A stretch of 60,004 nt of DNA from an uncultured Acholeplasmatales bacterium (GTDB lineage: Bacteria; Bacillota_I; Bacilli_A; ML615J-28; CAG-698): the NCBI GenBank assembly GCA_937877075.1, contig CALEGD010000067.1, forward strand, positions 1 through 60,004. Direction: 5' to 3'. The notes under the pieces are model-generated. The model was not told the DNA's origin and ran no database searches. It saw only the letters and a list, made by a program, of their open reading frames with translations. Below are positions 50,458 through 59,119 of this stretch, piece by piece. Each line of letters starts with the position of its first letter. Position 1 is the stretch's first letter. A program made the translations under genes and the position numbers.

Positions 50458-53082
50458 CTATTTCGCTTCAGCCCAATTTCTACCGATTCCCACTTCAACA
50501 TCTAATTTTATCTTTAGTTGATAAGCGGTTTCCATTTCGGTCTTGACTAAATGTTTTAAGATTTCAACTTCTTCTTTAGGGCAGTCAAAAACCAATTCAT
50601 CGTGGACTTGTGCTATCATTAATGATTTTAAACCTTCTTTTTTCAAGCGGCGGTTAATATTAACCATCGCTATTTTGATAATATCCGAAGCACTTCCTTG
50701 CATCGGAGCATTCATAGCTGTCCTTTCACCGAAGTTCCGCATATTAATATTAGAACTGGAAATCTCGGGTATATACCGACGTCGGTTAAGGATTGTTTTT
50801 GTATAGCCATCATTCTTAGCATTATCAATAGTTGTGTCTAAAAATTCTTTTACTTTACGATAAGTATCAAAATATTTATTTATATAAATATTTGCTTCAA
50901 GCGGAGAAATACCCAGTGATTCACTCAACCCCCAAGCACTCATTCCGTAAATAATCCCAAAATTGATTGCCTTTGCGGTCCGACGCATATCCTTTGAAAC
51001 AGTTTCAGGGTCAATATCATATATTAGGCTTGCCGTTTGAGTATGAAAGTCAATTGAATGATTAAAAGCCGAGATCATTTTTTCATCTTGGGAAAGATGT
51101 GCAAGAACCCGTAGTTCTATCTGAGAATAGTCGGCACTAAGAATAAACCCATCCGAAAAACGGGAAATAAATATCTCTCTGATAACCTGTCCGTCTTCGG
51201 TGCGAACAGGAATATTTTGGATATTAGGTTCAACTGACGAAAGTCTTCCTGTTTGAGTTAGAGCTTGTTTGTATAAGGGATGAATAAAGGATTGTTCATC
51301 AGCAACCTCGCTTAACCCATTAACATAAGTTGTAACCAGTTTATTATAACCACGATAATCCAAAACCAATCTGGCTATTTTATAATCCCCAGCCAGTTTT
51401 TCCAGTACATCAACATTTGTAGAAAAACCGGTTTTATTCCGTTTCCCATGGGGAAGATGGAGTTTTTCAAAAAGAATTTCACCCAATTTCTTAGGGGAAT
51501 TAATATTAAATTCTTCTCCGGCCATTTGGTAGATTTCTGATGCAACTCCATCAACTTTTGAATTTAATTCTTTACCAATAAGTTCTAGATGTTTTAAATT
51601 AATTAAAAGTCCAAAGAGTTCCATTTCACCAAGCACCTCAGAAAGCTCCAACTCAACCTTATATAAATATAAGAGTTCCTGGCTTTGCAAATCACTTTGG
51701 ATTCTTTTTTCAAGATCCATTATAACTGCACATTTATCGGTACTGTACTTAGCATAAATTTTAAGGTCCGGTATTGCCATTTTTTTGTTTGCACCATAGA
51801 TATTTACATAATAAGGCAAATCATTATTTGAAAAATAACCGGCAGTAACCTTAATATCATCAGAGCCATAGGCAGGATTTAATAGATATGCGGCTAGCAT
51901 CATATCATATGAAATACCTTTAATATCTAAACCATGTTTATTAAAAGTTAAATATAATTTTTTATAATCAAAAGTTTTTTTCAAGTATTTAGGATTTGAA
52001 AGATAGGACTTCAACTCTTGATGTTTAAGCAGAACTTCTTTTGGAAAGAAAAATCTTCTTTTCCCACAAACCATCCCGAGACCCAAAAAATTTCCTCGGT
52101 AATAATTCTCCCCAAACACTTCAACAATAATATAAGCATCTTCGGTTAAGTCCAGTTTTTTATCCGGATCATCAATAATTTCCGGCATAATCGTTTCTGT
52201 CTCTAACTTGTTATGCCGTCTCTTTAAAAGGGAAAAGAACTCCAAGTCTTTAAGAAAATGATTTAACTCATCTTGATCATATTCATTTACCTTTAAATCT
52301 GGAGAAGAGAAGTTAACATCAATATCTTGTTTTAGGGTTGCAAGACGTTTGCATTGCAAGCCTATTTCCGTATTTTTAGAAATTAGTTCGGAGGTTTTTC
52401 CGCCAATCTTATCAACATTTGCAATTATCTCTTCAAGGGTCGGGTATTCTTTCAATAATTTGAGTGCAGTCTTTTCTCCAATCCCCTTAATACCAGGGAG
52501 ATTATCAGAAGCATCTCCGACTAAACCCTTAAAGTCAATAACTTGTTTTGGAGTAAGACCAGCTTTTTCCAGGAAGTTTTCATGATTATATTCTTCTAGT
52601 TCAGAAATCCCTCTTCTTGTAAGAAAGACTTTAACTTTACCATTAACCAATTGAAGAAGATCCTTATCTCCGGTAATGATTCTGATTTCATCAAAATCCT
52701 TATAAGCTTTTGTTGCAACAGTGGCAATTAAATCGTCAGCCTCATAGTCAAGGCTTTCCATTCTAAATATCCTCATGATGTCCAAATAGTTCTTAATATA
52801 TGGTATTTGCACCCTTAATTCTTCCGGAAGGGCTTTTCGGGTTGCTTTATATTCGGTATATTCTTGATGACGAAAAGTTTGTTTACCGGCATCAAAGGCA
52901 ACAAACGCATAATCTAATTCATCAATCAATTTATCTAGCATACTAATAAATGCATATAGTGCATTGGTATAAAGACCGGACTTTGTTTGCATCAGATTCC
53001 CACGATATGCTGTTGCATAGTAAGAACGAAACATTAGTGAGTTCCCGTCTATCAATGTAATTTTTTTACTTGTCTTGTTCAT
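50458..53082 (-). CDS. polA: DNA polymerase I
   Basis: 874 residues. The 5'-3' exonuclease (1-290) has LIDGNSLMFRSYYA, YEADDLIATVA, TGDKDLLQL and GVVGDASDN-type GLVGDASDNLPG. The middle domain (~300-470) lacks the DxE and later acidic residues of a proofreading exonuclease, as in Bacillus Pol I. The polymerase has motif A DYSQIELRVLAHLS, motif B RRTAKAINFGIIYGM and motif C VHDELVFD. It heads the operon running to dnaI. Confidence 0.97.
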   Translation of the reverse strand: MNKTSKKITLIDGNSLMFRSYYATAYRGNLMQTKSGLYTNALYAFISMLDKLIDELDYAFVAFDAGKQTFRHQEYTEYKATRKALPEELRVQIPYIKNYLDIMRIFRMESLDYEADDLIATVATKAYKDFDEIRIITGDKDLLQLVNGKVKVFLTRRGISELEEYNHENFLEKAGLTPKQVIDFKGLVGDASDNLPGIKGIGEKTALKLLKEYPTLEEIIANVDKIGGKTSELISKNTEIGLQCKRLATLKQDIDVNFSSPDLKVNEYDQDELNHFLKDLEFFSLLKRRHNKLETETIMPEIIDDPDKKLDLTEDAYIIVEVFGENYYRGNFLGLGMVCGKRRFFFPKEVLLKHQELKSYLSNPKYLKKTFDYKKLYLTFNKHGLDIKGISYDMMLAAYLLNPAYGSDDIKVTAGYFSNNDLPYYVNIYGANKKMAIPDLKIYAKYSTDKCAVIMDLEKRIQSDLQSQELLYLYKVELELSEVLGEMELFGLLINLKHLELIGKELNSKVDGVASEIYQMAGEEFNINSPKKLGEILFEKLHLPHGKRNKTGFSTNVDVLEKLAGDYKIARLVLDYRGYNKLVTTYVNGLSEVADEQSFIHPLYKQALTQTGRLSSVEPNIQNIPVRTEDGQVIREIFISRFSDGFILSADYSQIELRVLAHLSQDEKMISAFNHSIDFHTQTASLIYDIDPETVSKDMRRTAKAINFGIIYGMSAWGLSESLGISPLEANIYINKYFDTYRKVKEFLDTTIDNAKNDGYTKTILNRRRYIPEISSSNINMRNFGERTAMNAPMQGSASDIIKIAMVNINRRLKKEGLKSLMIAQVHDELVFDCPKEEVEILKHLVKTEMETAYQLKIKLDVEVGIGRNWAEAK

Positions 53083-53163
53083 ATATTCACCTAATCTATT
53101 TTAATTTTACCACAAAATCTCCAAAAAAGACATAGATATTAAAAATAAAGCGATAATATTATT

Positions 53164-54054
53164 ATGAAGGAAAAGTATCGTTTTATTATCATTTTTGCTT
53201 TACTTACTGCCGTCTTTTTTTTATTGATTTCTATATCACGCCATAATGAGAAGAAAAAACAAATTGAAGAACTCTCGGAATACCTCGACAATGAAGAAGT
53301 TGCCTTTGCTCTAGCCAATAACTTCAAAATGGAGGAGCTTCGTGATTTTCTTGATTTTGATAATTTCAGCATATTCTACTTCCGGTCTTATCAAAGGTTA
53401 AAGGATGATTATAATCTTACACCCTTAGAAGCCATCAACCTCTTCCACAATCCTAATTTTTACTCCTTCTACAAAAATCCAAAACCTGCACTTTTCTTAG
53501 AAACTCCGCTTGTCCTTGTAAACAAATGTTATTATCTTGAAGAGGATTTCGTTCCAAAAGGTTTAGTAATGATTGATAATTATGATATTCCTCATTATGA
53601 TCGAAAAGGTGACGAAATTCAATTGAAGATTGCGACTATGGATAGTTTAAAACTCATGATCGAGGAAGCCAAAGCAAAAGGTCATTCTTTGGTGGTTTAC
53701 TCAGGTTATCGCAGTTTCGAAAAACAAAGATATTTATATTATGAGGTATATAACGAAAATGATGATATCAGTGCCCGCCCGGGATTTTCTGAACATCAAA
53801 CTGGTTATGCTGTCGATATTTCTACTTCCAAAGCCGGACTAACTTATCATTTGGAAAAGACGGAAGCATATATATGGCTTAAAGATAATGCTCATCGTTT
53901 TGGTTTTATCCTGAGATTTCCTAAAGGAAAGGAAGATTTGACAGGCTATCAATTTGAACCTTGGCACTTTCGCTATGTCGGAATACATGCAGAGGTTATA
54001 TACCAAGACCAATTAACATTAGAAGAGTATATCATCGTAAATTTCCAATTATAA
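53164..54054 (+). CDS. VanY-type D-alanyl-D-alanine carboxypeptidase
   Basis: 296 residues: an N-terminal membrane anchor (residues 5-22), a ~100-residue linker domain, then an M15B zinc peptidase. YSGYRSFEKQ is near residue 180, the zinc motif SEHQTGYAVDIS near 218 (HxxxxxxD) and EPWHFRYVG near 275 with catalytic Glu and zinc His. Trims the terminal D-Ala from peptidoglycan precursors or mature wall. It has no obvious ribosome site and begins just downstream of the divergent polA promoter. Confidence 0.9.
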   Translation: MKEKYRFIIIFALLTAVFFLLISISRHNEKKKQIEELSEYLDNEEVAFALANNFKMEELRDFLDFDNFSIFYFRSYQRLKDDYNLTPLEAINLFHNPNFYSFYKNPKPALFLETPLVLVNKCYYLEEDFVPKGLVMIDNYDIPHYDRKGDEIQLKIATMDSLKLMIEEAKAKGHSLVVYSGYRSFEKQRYLYYEVYNENDDISARPGFSEHQTGYAVDISTSKAGLTYHLEKTEAYIWLKDNAHRFGFILRFPKGKEDLTGYQFEPWHFRYVGIHAEVIYQDQLTLEEYIIVNFQL

Positions 54055-54058
54055 AAGC

Positions 54059-54085
54059 ACTCATTTTCTTCTTTTTCATAGAATA
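54059..54085 (+). promoter_or_regulatory. Candidate sigma-K promoter for the small Arg/aromatic protein
   Basis: CATAGAATA (54077-54085) fits the sigma-K -10 consensus CATANNNTA, and an AC dinucleotide (54059-54060) lies 16 bases upstream as in its -35. No sigma-A -35/-10 pair fits here. It is a short consensus in AT-rich DNA, so chance is possible. Confidence 0.35.
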
Positions 54086-54104
54086 ATTATAGAGGAGGGA
54101 GATT

Positions 54105-54296
54105 ATGAATTATCAACAAGGCCCATATATAAAGACATATGAAAATGAAGAAAGAGTTGTACCGTTTCTGACCGGTGTTGCTTTGGGTACAGTATTCCCA
54201 AATCGCTATTTTTATCCTTTTCCATACTACTATCCTTATCCCTTTTTCCCCTACCAAAGATTCCGTCGTCGGCGTCGGCGCCGCTTCCTTTACTAA
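54105..54296 (+). CDS. Small aromatic/Pro/Arg-rich protein, possible spore coat component
   Basis: 63 residues behind a very strong ribosome site (GAGGAGGGA). After a polar N-terminus (1-20) and a short hydrophobic stretch (FLTGVALGTVF), residues 33-50 are almost all Tyr, Phe and Pro, followed by a run of seven Arg within RFRRRRRRRF and a final LY. This composition, small size, lack of domains, its own terminator and a sigma-K-like promoter resemble small spore coat or crust proteins. Similarity to a named coat protein is not claimed. It has no cysteines and no signal peptide. Confidence 0.7.
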   Translation: MNYQQGPYIKTYENEERVVPFLTGVALGTVFPNRYFYPFPYYYPYPFFPYQRFRRRRRRRFLY

Positions 54297-54297
54297 T

Positions 54298-54323
54298 AAA
54301 AGAGAGATTCACTCTCTTTTTTT
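54298..54323 (+). terminator. Terminator after the small Arg/aromatic protein
   Basis: AAAGAGAG, loop ATTCA, CTCTCTTT, then TTTTT, right after the stop codon. Confidence 0.85.
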
Positions 54324-54452
54324 ATTTTCTAAATAATGGTATACTATATAAACGATGCTCTTATTTAAAAAATATAACCAGAAAGGGAAAAGTATTGTAC
54401 TAAATAATTAAATTCTTTTATTAATTATTTTCTATTATACTAGGTGATTCAT

Positions 54453-56174
54453 TTGAATAAGAATTTGTACACAGAATATGGAGAAAATCTAAATGTCAGC
54501 CAAATATTATCGGAATATCCTCGGCCTCAATTTGCAAGGGAATCTTTTTTAAACCTAAACGGTTATTGGAATTACAAAATATCCAAACTCCCCGAAATCC
54601 CCGAATCCTATGAAAACCGAATTCTTGTTCCGTTTCCGATTGAATCCGCACTCTCAGGAGTTCAAAAACTCCTGAACAAGGAATATCTTATTTATCATCG
54701 TTGTTTCCGTTTACCGGAAAATTTCAACCGCGGAAAAGTTTTCTTAAACTTTGGAGCCGTAGACCAGGAAGCAACAGTATATGTGAACGGTCAAAATCTG
54801 TTCCATCACCAAGGCGGATATTTTCCTTTTTCAGTTGACATTACTGAGTTTTTAAGGGAAAATAATGAATTAGTTGTTATTGTTTCCGATCCAACCGATA
54901 CCACATACCGTGCCTATGGAAAGCAAACGCTAAATCCACGGACCATTTGGTATACACCGATTACCGGGATTTGGCAGACTGTCTGGCTGGAGAGTGTACC
55001 GGAAAATCATCTCAAGAAAATTATAATCAATCCTGATTATGATGAAGGGGAAGTAAATTTTCAATTTGAAACTTCGGGCCCTTGTTATGGATTGCTAAGT
55101 ATTACCGACAAAGGAAAACTTATTATTCAAAAGAATTTTACTGAATCTAATGTCAATATCAAAATATCAGATTTCATTCCTTGGTCTCCTGAAAATCCCC
55201 ATCTCTATGACTTAAGAATTGAAATCGGTGAAGATGTCGTCAATAGTTATTTTGCTTTTCGAAAGTTTTCAATCGGAGAAGGTCCTAATGGAAAATGTCT
55301 TTTCTTAAATAATCAACCTTATTTTATGAATGGTGTCCTTGACCAAGGTTATTATAGCGACGGACTTTACACACCCGCTTCCGATCAAGCTTTTATTGAC
55401 GATATTATGAAAATGAAAGATCTCGGCTTTAATACACTAAGAAAACATATAAAAATAGAACCACTTCGCTTCTATTATCATTGTGATCGCTTAGGAATGA
55501 TAGTCTGGCAAGACATGGTTAATGGAGGAAGATATAGTTTTTGGAAAATGTCGGTGCTCCCTACCATCGGCTTCCAAAGATTCAGCGATATTAAAAACCT
55601 TCGTTCTTTTGGGAGGGAAACTCCCGAGTCCCAAGAAGCCTTTCGAAAAGAACTTGAAGAAACAGTTGATCTTCTTTATAATGTTCCTTCCATTGCTCTT
55701 TGGACAATCTTTAATGAAGGTTGGGGACAGTTTCACAGTGTTGAATTATATCATTATTTAAAAAGTCTTGATCAAAGCCGAATCATTGATTCCACAAGCG
55801 GTTGGTTTGACCAAGGTGGATCTGATCTCACAAGTAAGCATATATACTTTAAAAAGCTCCGCTTTAAAAAAGAAAAAAGACCGATTGTTTTAAGTGAATT
55901 TGGTGGTTATTCTTGTCATATTAAGGAACATTCATACTCAAAAAAAGAATATGGCTATAAAAAGTTTTCCTCAAGAGAAGACTTTGAAGAAGCATATATT
56001 AGTCTTTTTGAAAACCAAGTTATTCCTAATCTTAAAAAGGGACTATGTGCTTGCATCTACACCCAATTAAGTGATGTTGAGGAAGAGACCAATGGTATTC
56101 TAACCTATGACCGGAAAGTATGTAAACTTAATCCGGAAAGAATAAAAAAATTAAATCAAAAGTTTAACCTTTAA
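54453..56174 (+). CDS. Glycoside hydrolase family 2 enzyme
   Basis: 573 residues in three GH2 domains: sugar-binding jelly roll (~15-165, with NLNGYWNYKIS and FGAVDQEATVYVNG), immunoglobulin-like (~175-270), and a TIM barrel (~275-573). The acid/base Glu is in IFNEGWGQ (~420) and the nucleophile Glu in VLSEFGGYS (~485). Cleaves a beta-glycoside (galactoside, glucuronide or mannoside); which one cannot be read. No signal peptide, so intracellular. It probably begins at TTG 54453, six bases after AGGTGA, rather than at the GTG within that site. No sugar transporter is adjacent. Confidence 0.9.
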   Translation: MNKNLYTEYGENLNVSQILSEYPRPQFARESFLNLNGYWNYKISKLPEIPESYENRILVPFPIESALSGVQKLLNKEYLIYHRCFRLPENFNRGKVFLNFGAVDQEATVYVNGQNLFHHQGGYFPFSVDITEFLRENNELVVIVSDPTDTTYRAYGKQTLNPRTIWYTPITGIWQTVWLESVPENHLKKIIINPDYDEGEVNFQFETSGPCYGLLSITDKGKLIIQKNFTESNVNIKISDFIPWSPENPHLYDLRIEIGEDVVNSYFAFRKFSIGEGPNGKCLFLNNQPYFMNGVLDQGYYSDGLYTPASDQAFIDDIMKMKDLGFNTLRKHIKIEPLRFYYHCDRLGMIVWQDMVNGGRYSFWKMSVLPTIGFQRFSDIKNLRSFGRETPESQEAFRKELEETVDLLYNVPSIALWTIFNEGWGQFHSVELYHYLKSLDQSRIIDSTSGWFDQGGSDLTSKHIYFKKLRFKKEKRPIVLSEFGGYSCHIKEHSYSKKEYGYKKFSSREDFEEAYISLFENQVIPNLKKGLCACIYTQLSDVEEETNGILTYDRKVCKLNPERIKKLNQKFNL

Positions 56175-56209
56175 AAAATAAAGTTAGAATTGCTTCTAAC
56201 TTTATTTTT
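56174..56209. terminator. Bidirectional terminator between the GH2 gene and ribU
   Basis: AAAATAAAGTTAGAA, loop TTGC, TTCTAACTTTATTTT: a fifteen-base perfect stem that ends both converging genes. Confidence 0.85.
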
Positions 56210-56810
56210 CATAGAATTCCTTCGCAAGCACAGAAATCTTTTTATAAACGAAATAGGTAATTGTATTAACCAGGGTAGATAAAAGCAAATTAAAGGGGAT
56301 AACTGCGTAGAGAATATAATAAGCCATAAAATTCTCTTCATTTATTCCTTCAATGACTTTTTTAATACTGCCTAGAACACCCTCAAAACCATAGGCTTTA
56401 AGATAAAAGGGCATAATGATGAAATAGTTTGCGAGTACGGCGGAAATAACCCAAAAAACGCTACTAATTAAAAGAGCAATGATTCCTCCCTTTTTAGTTC
56501 GATTAAATTTGTAGTATAGGCCTGAACCAAGCACAACGGCAATTCCGATTAATACATCCGCAAGTTCCCCAATCCCTGCAGTTGAAGTAAAGGGGAGCTT
56601 GATTAAACAACGAAGTATGACAATTATAACTCCGCTTAAAGGTCCCAAAGTAAGTCCCCCGATTAAAACGGGAAGATTGGAAAACTGAATATCCAAAAAT
56701 TCAGGGAAAATCATTGGTAGCGGGAACTTTAGATGATACAATACTGTTGATAAAGCTGTAAAAATGGCAATCAGCACGAGTTTCCTAATACTTTGACTTC
56801 TACTTTTCAT
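56202..56810 (-). CDS. ribU: Riboflavin ECF-transporter substrate-binding subunit RibU
   Basis: The S component that binds riboflavin and works with the shared EcfT/EcfA module encoded elsewhere. 202 residues with six hydrophobic helices; the family features FPEFLDIQFSNLPVLIGG and PLSGVIIVILRCLIKL with the substrate loop are near residues 35-80. Assignment as RibU is secured by the FMN riboswitch directly upstream. ATG follows GAGGTG. Confidence 0.93.
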   Translation of the reverse strand: MKSRSQSIRKLVLIAIFTALSTVLYHLKFPLPMIFPEFLDIQFSNLPVLIGGLTLGPLSGVIIVILRCLIKLPFTSTAGIGELADVLIGIAVVLGSGLYYKFNRTKKGGIIALLISSVFWVISAVLANYFIIMPFYLKAYGFEGVLGSIKKVIEGINEENFMAYYILYAVIPFNLLLSTLVNTITYFVYKKISVLAKEFYEK

Positions 56811-56824
56811 TTATTTCACCTCGT

Positions 56825-56854
56825 AAAAAAATGCTCGCGAAAAACTTCACGAGC
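56825..56854 (-). terminator. Riboswitch expression-platform terminator of ribU
   Basis: Minus strand: GCTCGTGAA, loop GTTT, TTCGCGAGC (one G-U), then ATTTTTTT, between the FMN aptamer and the ribU ribosome site. FMN binding would favour it. Confidence 0.85.
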
Positions 56855-56872
56855 AAAGAAATCGAAAAAATC

Positions 56873-56981
56873 TCTTCTTTCATCTAGACTATACTATCGG
56901 TATTGGAGTTTCACCAATTCGTGCTTTTTCAAGCTCGCGGACTTTACCGCCGGTCGGGAATTACACCCTGCCCTGAAGATT
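56873..56981 (-). ncRNA. FMN riboswitch (RFN element)
   Basis: The minus strand carries the RFN hallmarks in order: TCTTCAGGGCAGGGTG, AATTCCCGACCGGCGGT, AGTCCGCGAGC, a variable hairpin, then TGGTGAAACTCCAATACCGA, and a closing GAAGA that pairs with the 5' TCTTC to form P1. It senses FMN and, through the downstream terminator, shuts off riboflavin uptake. Confidence 0.96.
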
Positions 56982-56991
56982 TTCTAATTCT

Positions 56992-57020
56992 ATTATACGC
57001 TTCTAAATTGGAAAAGTCAA
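56992..57020 (-). promoter_or_regulatory. Sigma-A promoter of the FMN riboswitch/ribU
   Basis: Minus strand: -35 TTGACT (57015-57020), 17-base spacer, -10 TATAAT (56992-56997). It begins immediately after the natB stop. Confidence 0.87.
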
Positions 57021-57021
57021 T

Positions 57022-58209
57022 TTATTTTGAGAATAAAACCTTTTCGTTCTTAAACATTTTGATTAAAACAAAAACAAGCAATGAAATAAGAACAACCGAT
57101 GAACCAATAACAAATAAGTAATTTAATAAGTTAAAGTTAAATGAAAGTAAATCTTTCATGATTAAAGTAAAATTGTAAATCGGAACCAAGTACATCACTG
57201 ATTCGGATTTTTCGCCGATATTAAACGAACTCATTATCGGAAGTATCATCACCGCTAAGAAGATTGGCATTGCATAAGCGGTAGCTTCCTTAACGGTTTT
57301 TGCTATTGTCGAGGTAAGAAGAAGCAAAGAGGAGGCAAGTGTTGCAAGAACTATCAAAAGTCCTAAGAGAGCCAAGTAATCAAGGACACCGTAACTAACT
57401 CCACCTTGTAATTCAAATACGAATTTCATAAAAGGTAAAGAAGCAATAACACCGATAAACGAAGAAAGTGCAGCCAATATTGTGAGGGTAGTTGTAGAAA
57501 TGATTTTCCCGATTATGATATGATTACGGGGAATCGGAAGAACAAGTAGCGTCGCAAGGGTACCTCTCTCCTTTTCTCCGGCAATTGCATCAGACCCTAT
57601 TCCCATTGCACTACCGAAAATAAAGGAAAGAATAAGAATCGGTAGAATCATAGAGAGAAAGGTGCCACCGGTTTTCTCTTTAGGAATCACCTGTTCTGGT
57701 ATCATACTAAAGATATTGGGGTCAATTTCCTTTTCTTCAAGAAAAGAATTTTTTTGAATTTCCAATATCTTCTGGATCTTTGTATTGGCAGTACTTGAAT
57801 TCATTGCTGTTTCATTAAAGTAAACTACTACTTGTGGCTTAGAATTATTATCTACTTTGCTTTCAAAATCCTCCTCAAAAACAATAATGACATCAATTTC
57901 ACCATCCTGAACTTTTACTTTTAAGGATTCAAGGTTATCTAAAGTTTCTTCGGAAAACAGAATATTTCCGACTTTATTTAACTCTATAGCAGCTTCAGTA
58001 GCCTCAGTGAAACTTTCCGGAACATTGATTGTAATAATATTACTTTGATGTTCAATCACCTTTTTCATGGAATTTTCAGCTGTTTTCCCGATGAAGAAAT
58101 ACATAACAAAAATTATCAAACCGGGTAGAATTAAAGTGGAAAAAAGCGATCTTGGAAATTTAAAAACCTTATCAAATTCTTTTTTAAAAATACCTTTAAT
58201 GTTCCTCAT
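57022..58209 (-). CDS. natB: ABC exporter permease, NatB type
   Basis: 395 residues with the ABC-2 permease plan of NatB/YhaP proteins: first helix at 20-40, a ~140-residue extracytoplasmic domain, then five helices. The GEKERGTLATLLVLPIPRNH loop near residue 210 is the hallmark of this group. In B. subtilis NatAB exports Na+; related systems export other ions or peptides, so the substrate is inferred. Its start lies 14 bases inside natA. Confidence 0.85.
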   Translation of the reverse strand: MRNIKGIFKKEFDKVFKFPRSLFSTLILPGLIIFVMYFFIGKTAENSMKKVIEHQSNIITINVPESFTEATEAAIELNKVGNILFSEETLDNLESLKVKVQDGEIDVIIVFEEDFESKVDNNSKPQVVVYFNETAMNSSTANTKIQKILEIQKNSFLEEKEIDPNIFSMIPEQVIPKEKTGGTFLSMILPILILSFIFGSAMGIGSDAIAGEKERGTLATLLVLPIPRNHIIIGKIISTTTLTILAALSSFIGVIASLPFMKFVFELQGGVSYGVLDYLALLGLLIVLATLASSLLLLTSTIAKTVKEATAYAMPIFLAVMILPIMSSFNIGEKSESVMYLVPIYNFTLIMKDLLSFNFNLLNYLFVIGSSVVLISLLVFVLIKMFKNEKVLFSK

Positions 58210-58978
58210 AATTCACCTCATTAAATATTGAAAAGAAAACATCCTCTATATCTTTTCCAGGATGAGATTTGAGCACTTTCTCAACACTGTCACAAAGAAC
58301 CAATTTGCCGTCAAGAATAATGCCGACTCGATCACAAATTTTTTCTACGAGATTCATGATATGGGTACTGATGATGATACTTTTACCTTGATTACGAAGT
58401 TCAAGGAGAAAATCGGTAACCGTTTTGGCGGTAATAACATCAAGACCATTAGTCGGTTCATCAAAGATTATCACATCAGGATCATTAACCAAAGAAATAA
58501 CAATTGAAGTTTTTTGTTTCATACCGGTTGAAAGCTCCCCAATTTTGACTTCTGAAAACTTATCAATACCGAATATCTTAAAAAGATAATTTTTCCTTTT
58601 TTCTACTGTTTCTTGGTCAATACCGTAAAAACTTGAAAAATAGTCAAACAAGTAATTTGGAGTAAACATTTTTTCCAAATTCAATTCATTTGTTAAGAAG
58701 GCGATATTTTTTTTAATATTTACATCATCCTCAATATTAATCCCCTCAACTGTTATGTCCCCTGCATCTGGTTTGATCAAAGTTGCAATACAGCGTAAAG
58801 TTGTAGTTTTCCCTGCACCGTTGGGCCCGAGCAAACCAAAAATCTCTCCTTTATAAGTACTAAAGGAAATATCGTCAACGGCAACCTTTAATGGATTGTC
58901 GGTCTTGTCTATTCGCATTTGTTTTTTTGATAAACGAAATGTTTTCCGCAAATTTTTGATTACAATAGATTCTTGCAT
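58196..58978 (-). CDS. natA: ABC exporter ATPase, NatA type
   Basis: 260 residues: Walker A GPNGAGKTT (~53), signature LSTGMKQK (~155), Walker B VIIFDEPTNGLD (~175), H-loop STHI (~207). It partners with the overlapping NatB-type permease. The gene has a ~30-base leader, and its promoter -10 overlaps a 14-base palindrome that is repeated in front of the divergent DUF362 gene. Confidence 0.9.
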   Translation of the reverse strand: MQESIVIKNLRKTFRLSKKQMRIDKTDNPLKVAVDDISFSTYKGEIFGLLGPNGAGKTTTLRCIATLIKPDAGDITVEGINIEDDVNIKKNIAFLTNELNLEKMFTPNYLFDYFSSFYGIDQETVEKRKNYLFKIFGIDKFSEVKIGELSTGMKQKTSIVISLVNDPDVIIFDEPTNGLDVITAKTVTDFLLELRNQGKSIIISTHIMNLVEKICDRVGIILDGKLVLCDSVEKVLKSHPGKDIEDVFFSIFNEVNYEEH

Positions 58979-59000
58979 AAAAATTTTTTCCTTTCTTTCG

Positions 59001-59014
59001 ATTATTTAAATAAT
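59001..59014. promoter_or_regulatory. Palindromic operator candidate, natA side
   Basis: ATTATTTAAATAAT is a perfect 14-base palindrome overlapping the natA -10 and start-site region. Thirteen of its bases recur at 59076-59088. Confidence 0.45.
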
Positions 59015-59038
59015 ACAATAAATAGATAAAATAAGCAA
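59010..59038 (-). promoter_or_regulatory. Sigma-A promoter of natAB
   Basis: Minus strand: -35 TTGCTT (59033-59038), 17-base spacer, -10 TATTAT (59010-59015). Confidence 0.65.
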
Positions 59039-59067
59039 GGTTTTTGAGACAATGCCCCAGCTTTTTA

Positions 59068-59096
59068 TTGCATCAATTATTTAAATAAGGTATAAT
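59068..59096 (+). promoter_or_regulatory. Sigma-A promoter of the DUF362 gene
   Basis: -35 TTGCAT (59068-59073), 17-base spacer, -10 TATAAT (59091-59096); leader about 17 bases. Confidence 0.8.
59076..59088. promoter_or_regulatory. Palindromic operator candidate, DUF362 side
   Basis: ATTATTTAAATAA sits exactly in the spacer between -35 and -10 of the DUF362 promoter. It matches the natA-side palindrome at 13 of 14 positions; its last base is G instead of T. Confidence 0.45.
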
Positions 59097-59119
59097 AATT
59101 GCTATGGTGAGTGAGAATT

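Noticed and set aside
54103..54312. Minus-strand frame opposite the Arg/aromatic gene
   Set aside because: The Asp/Gly-rich product is simply the complement of Arg codons; it starts in the terminator and lacks a ribosome site.
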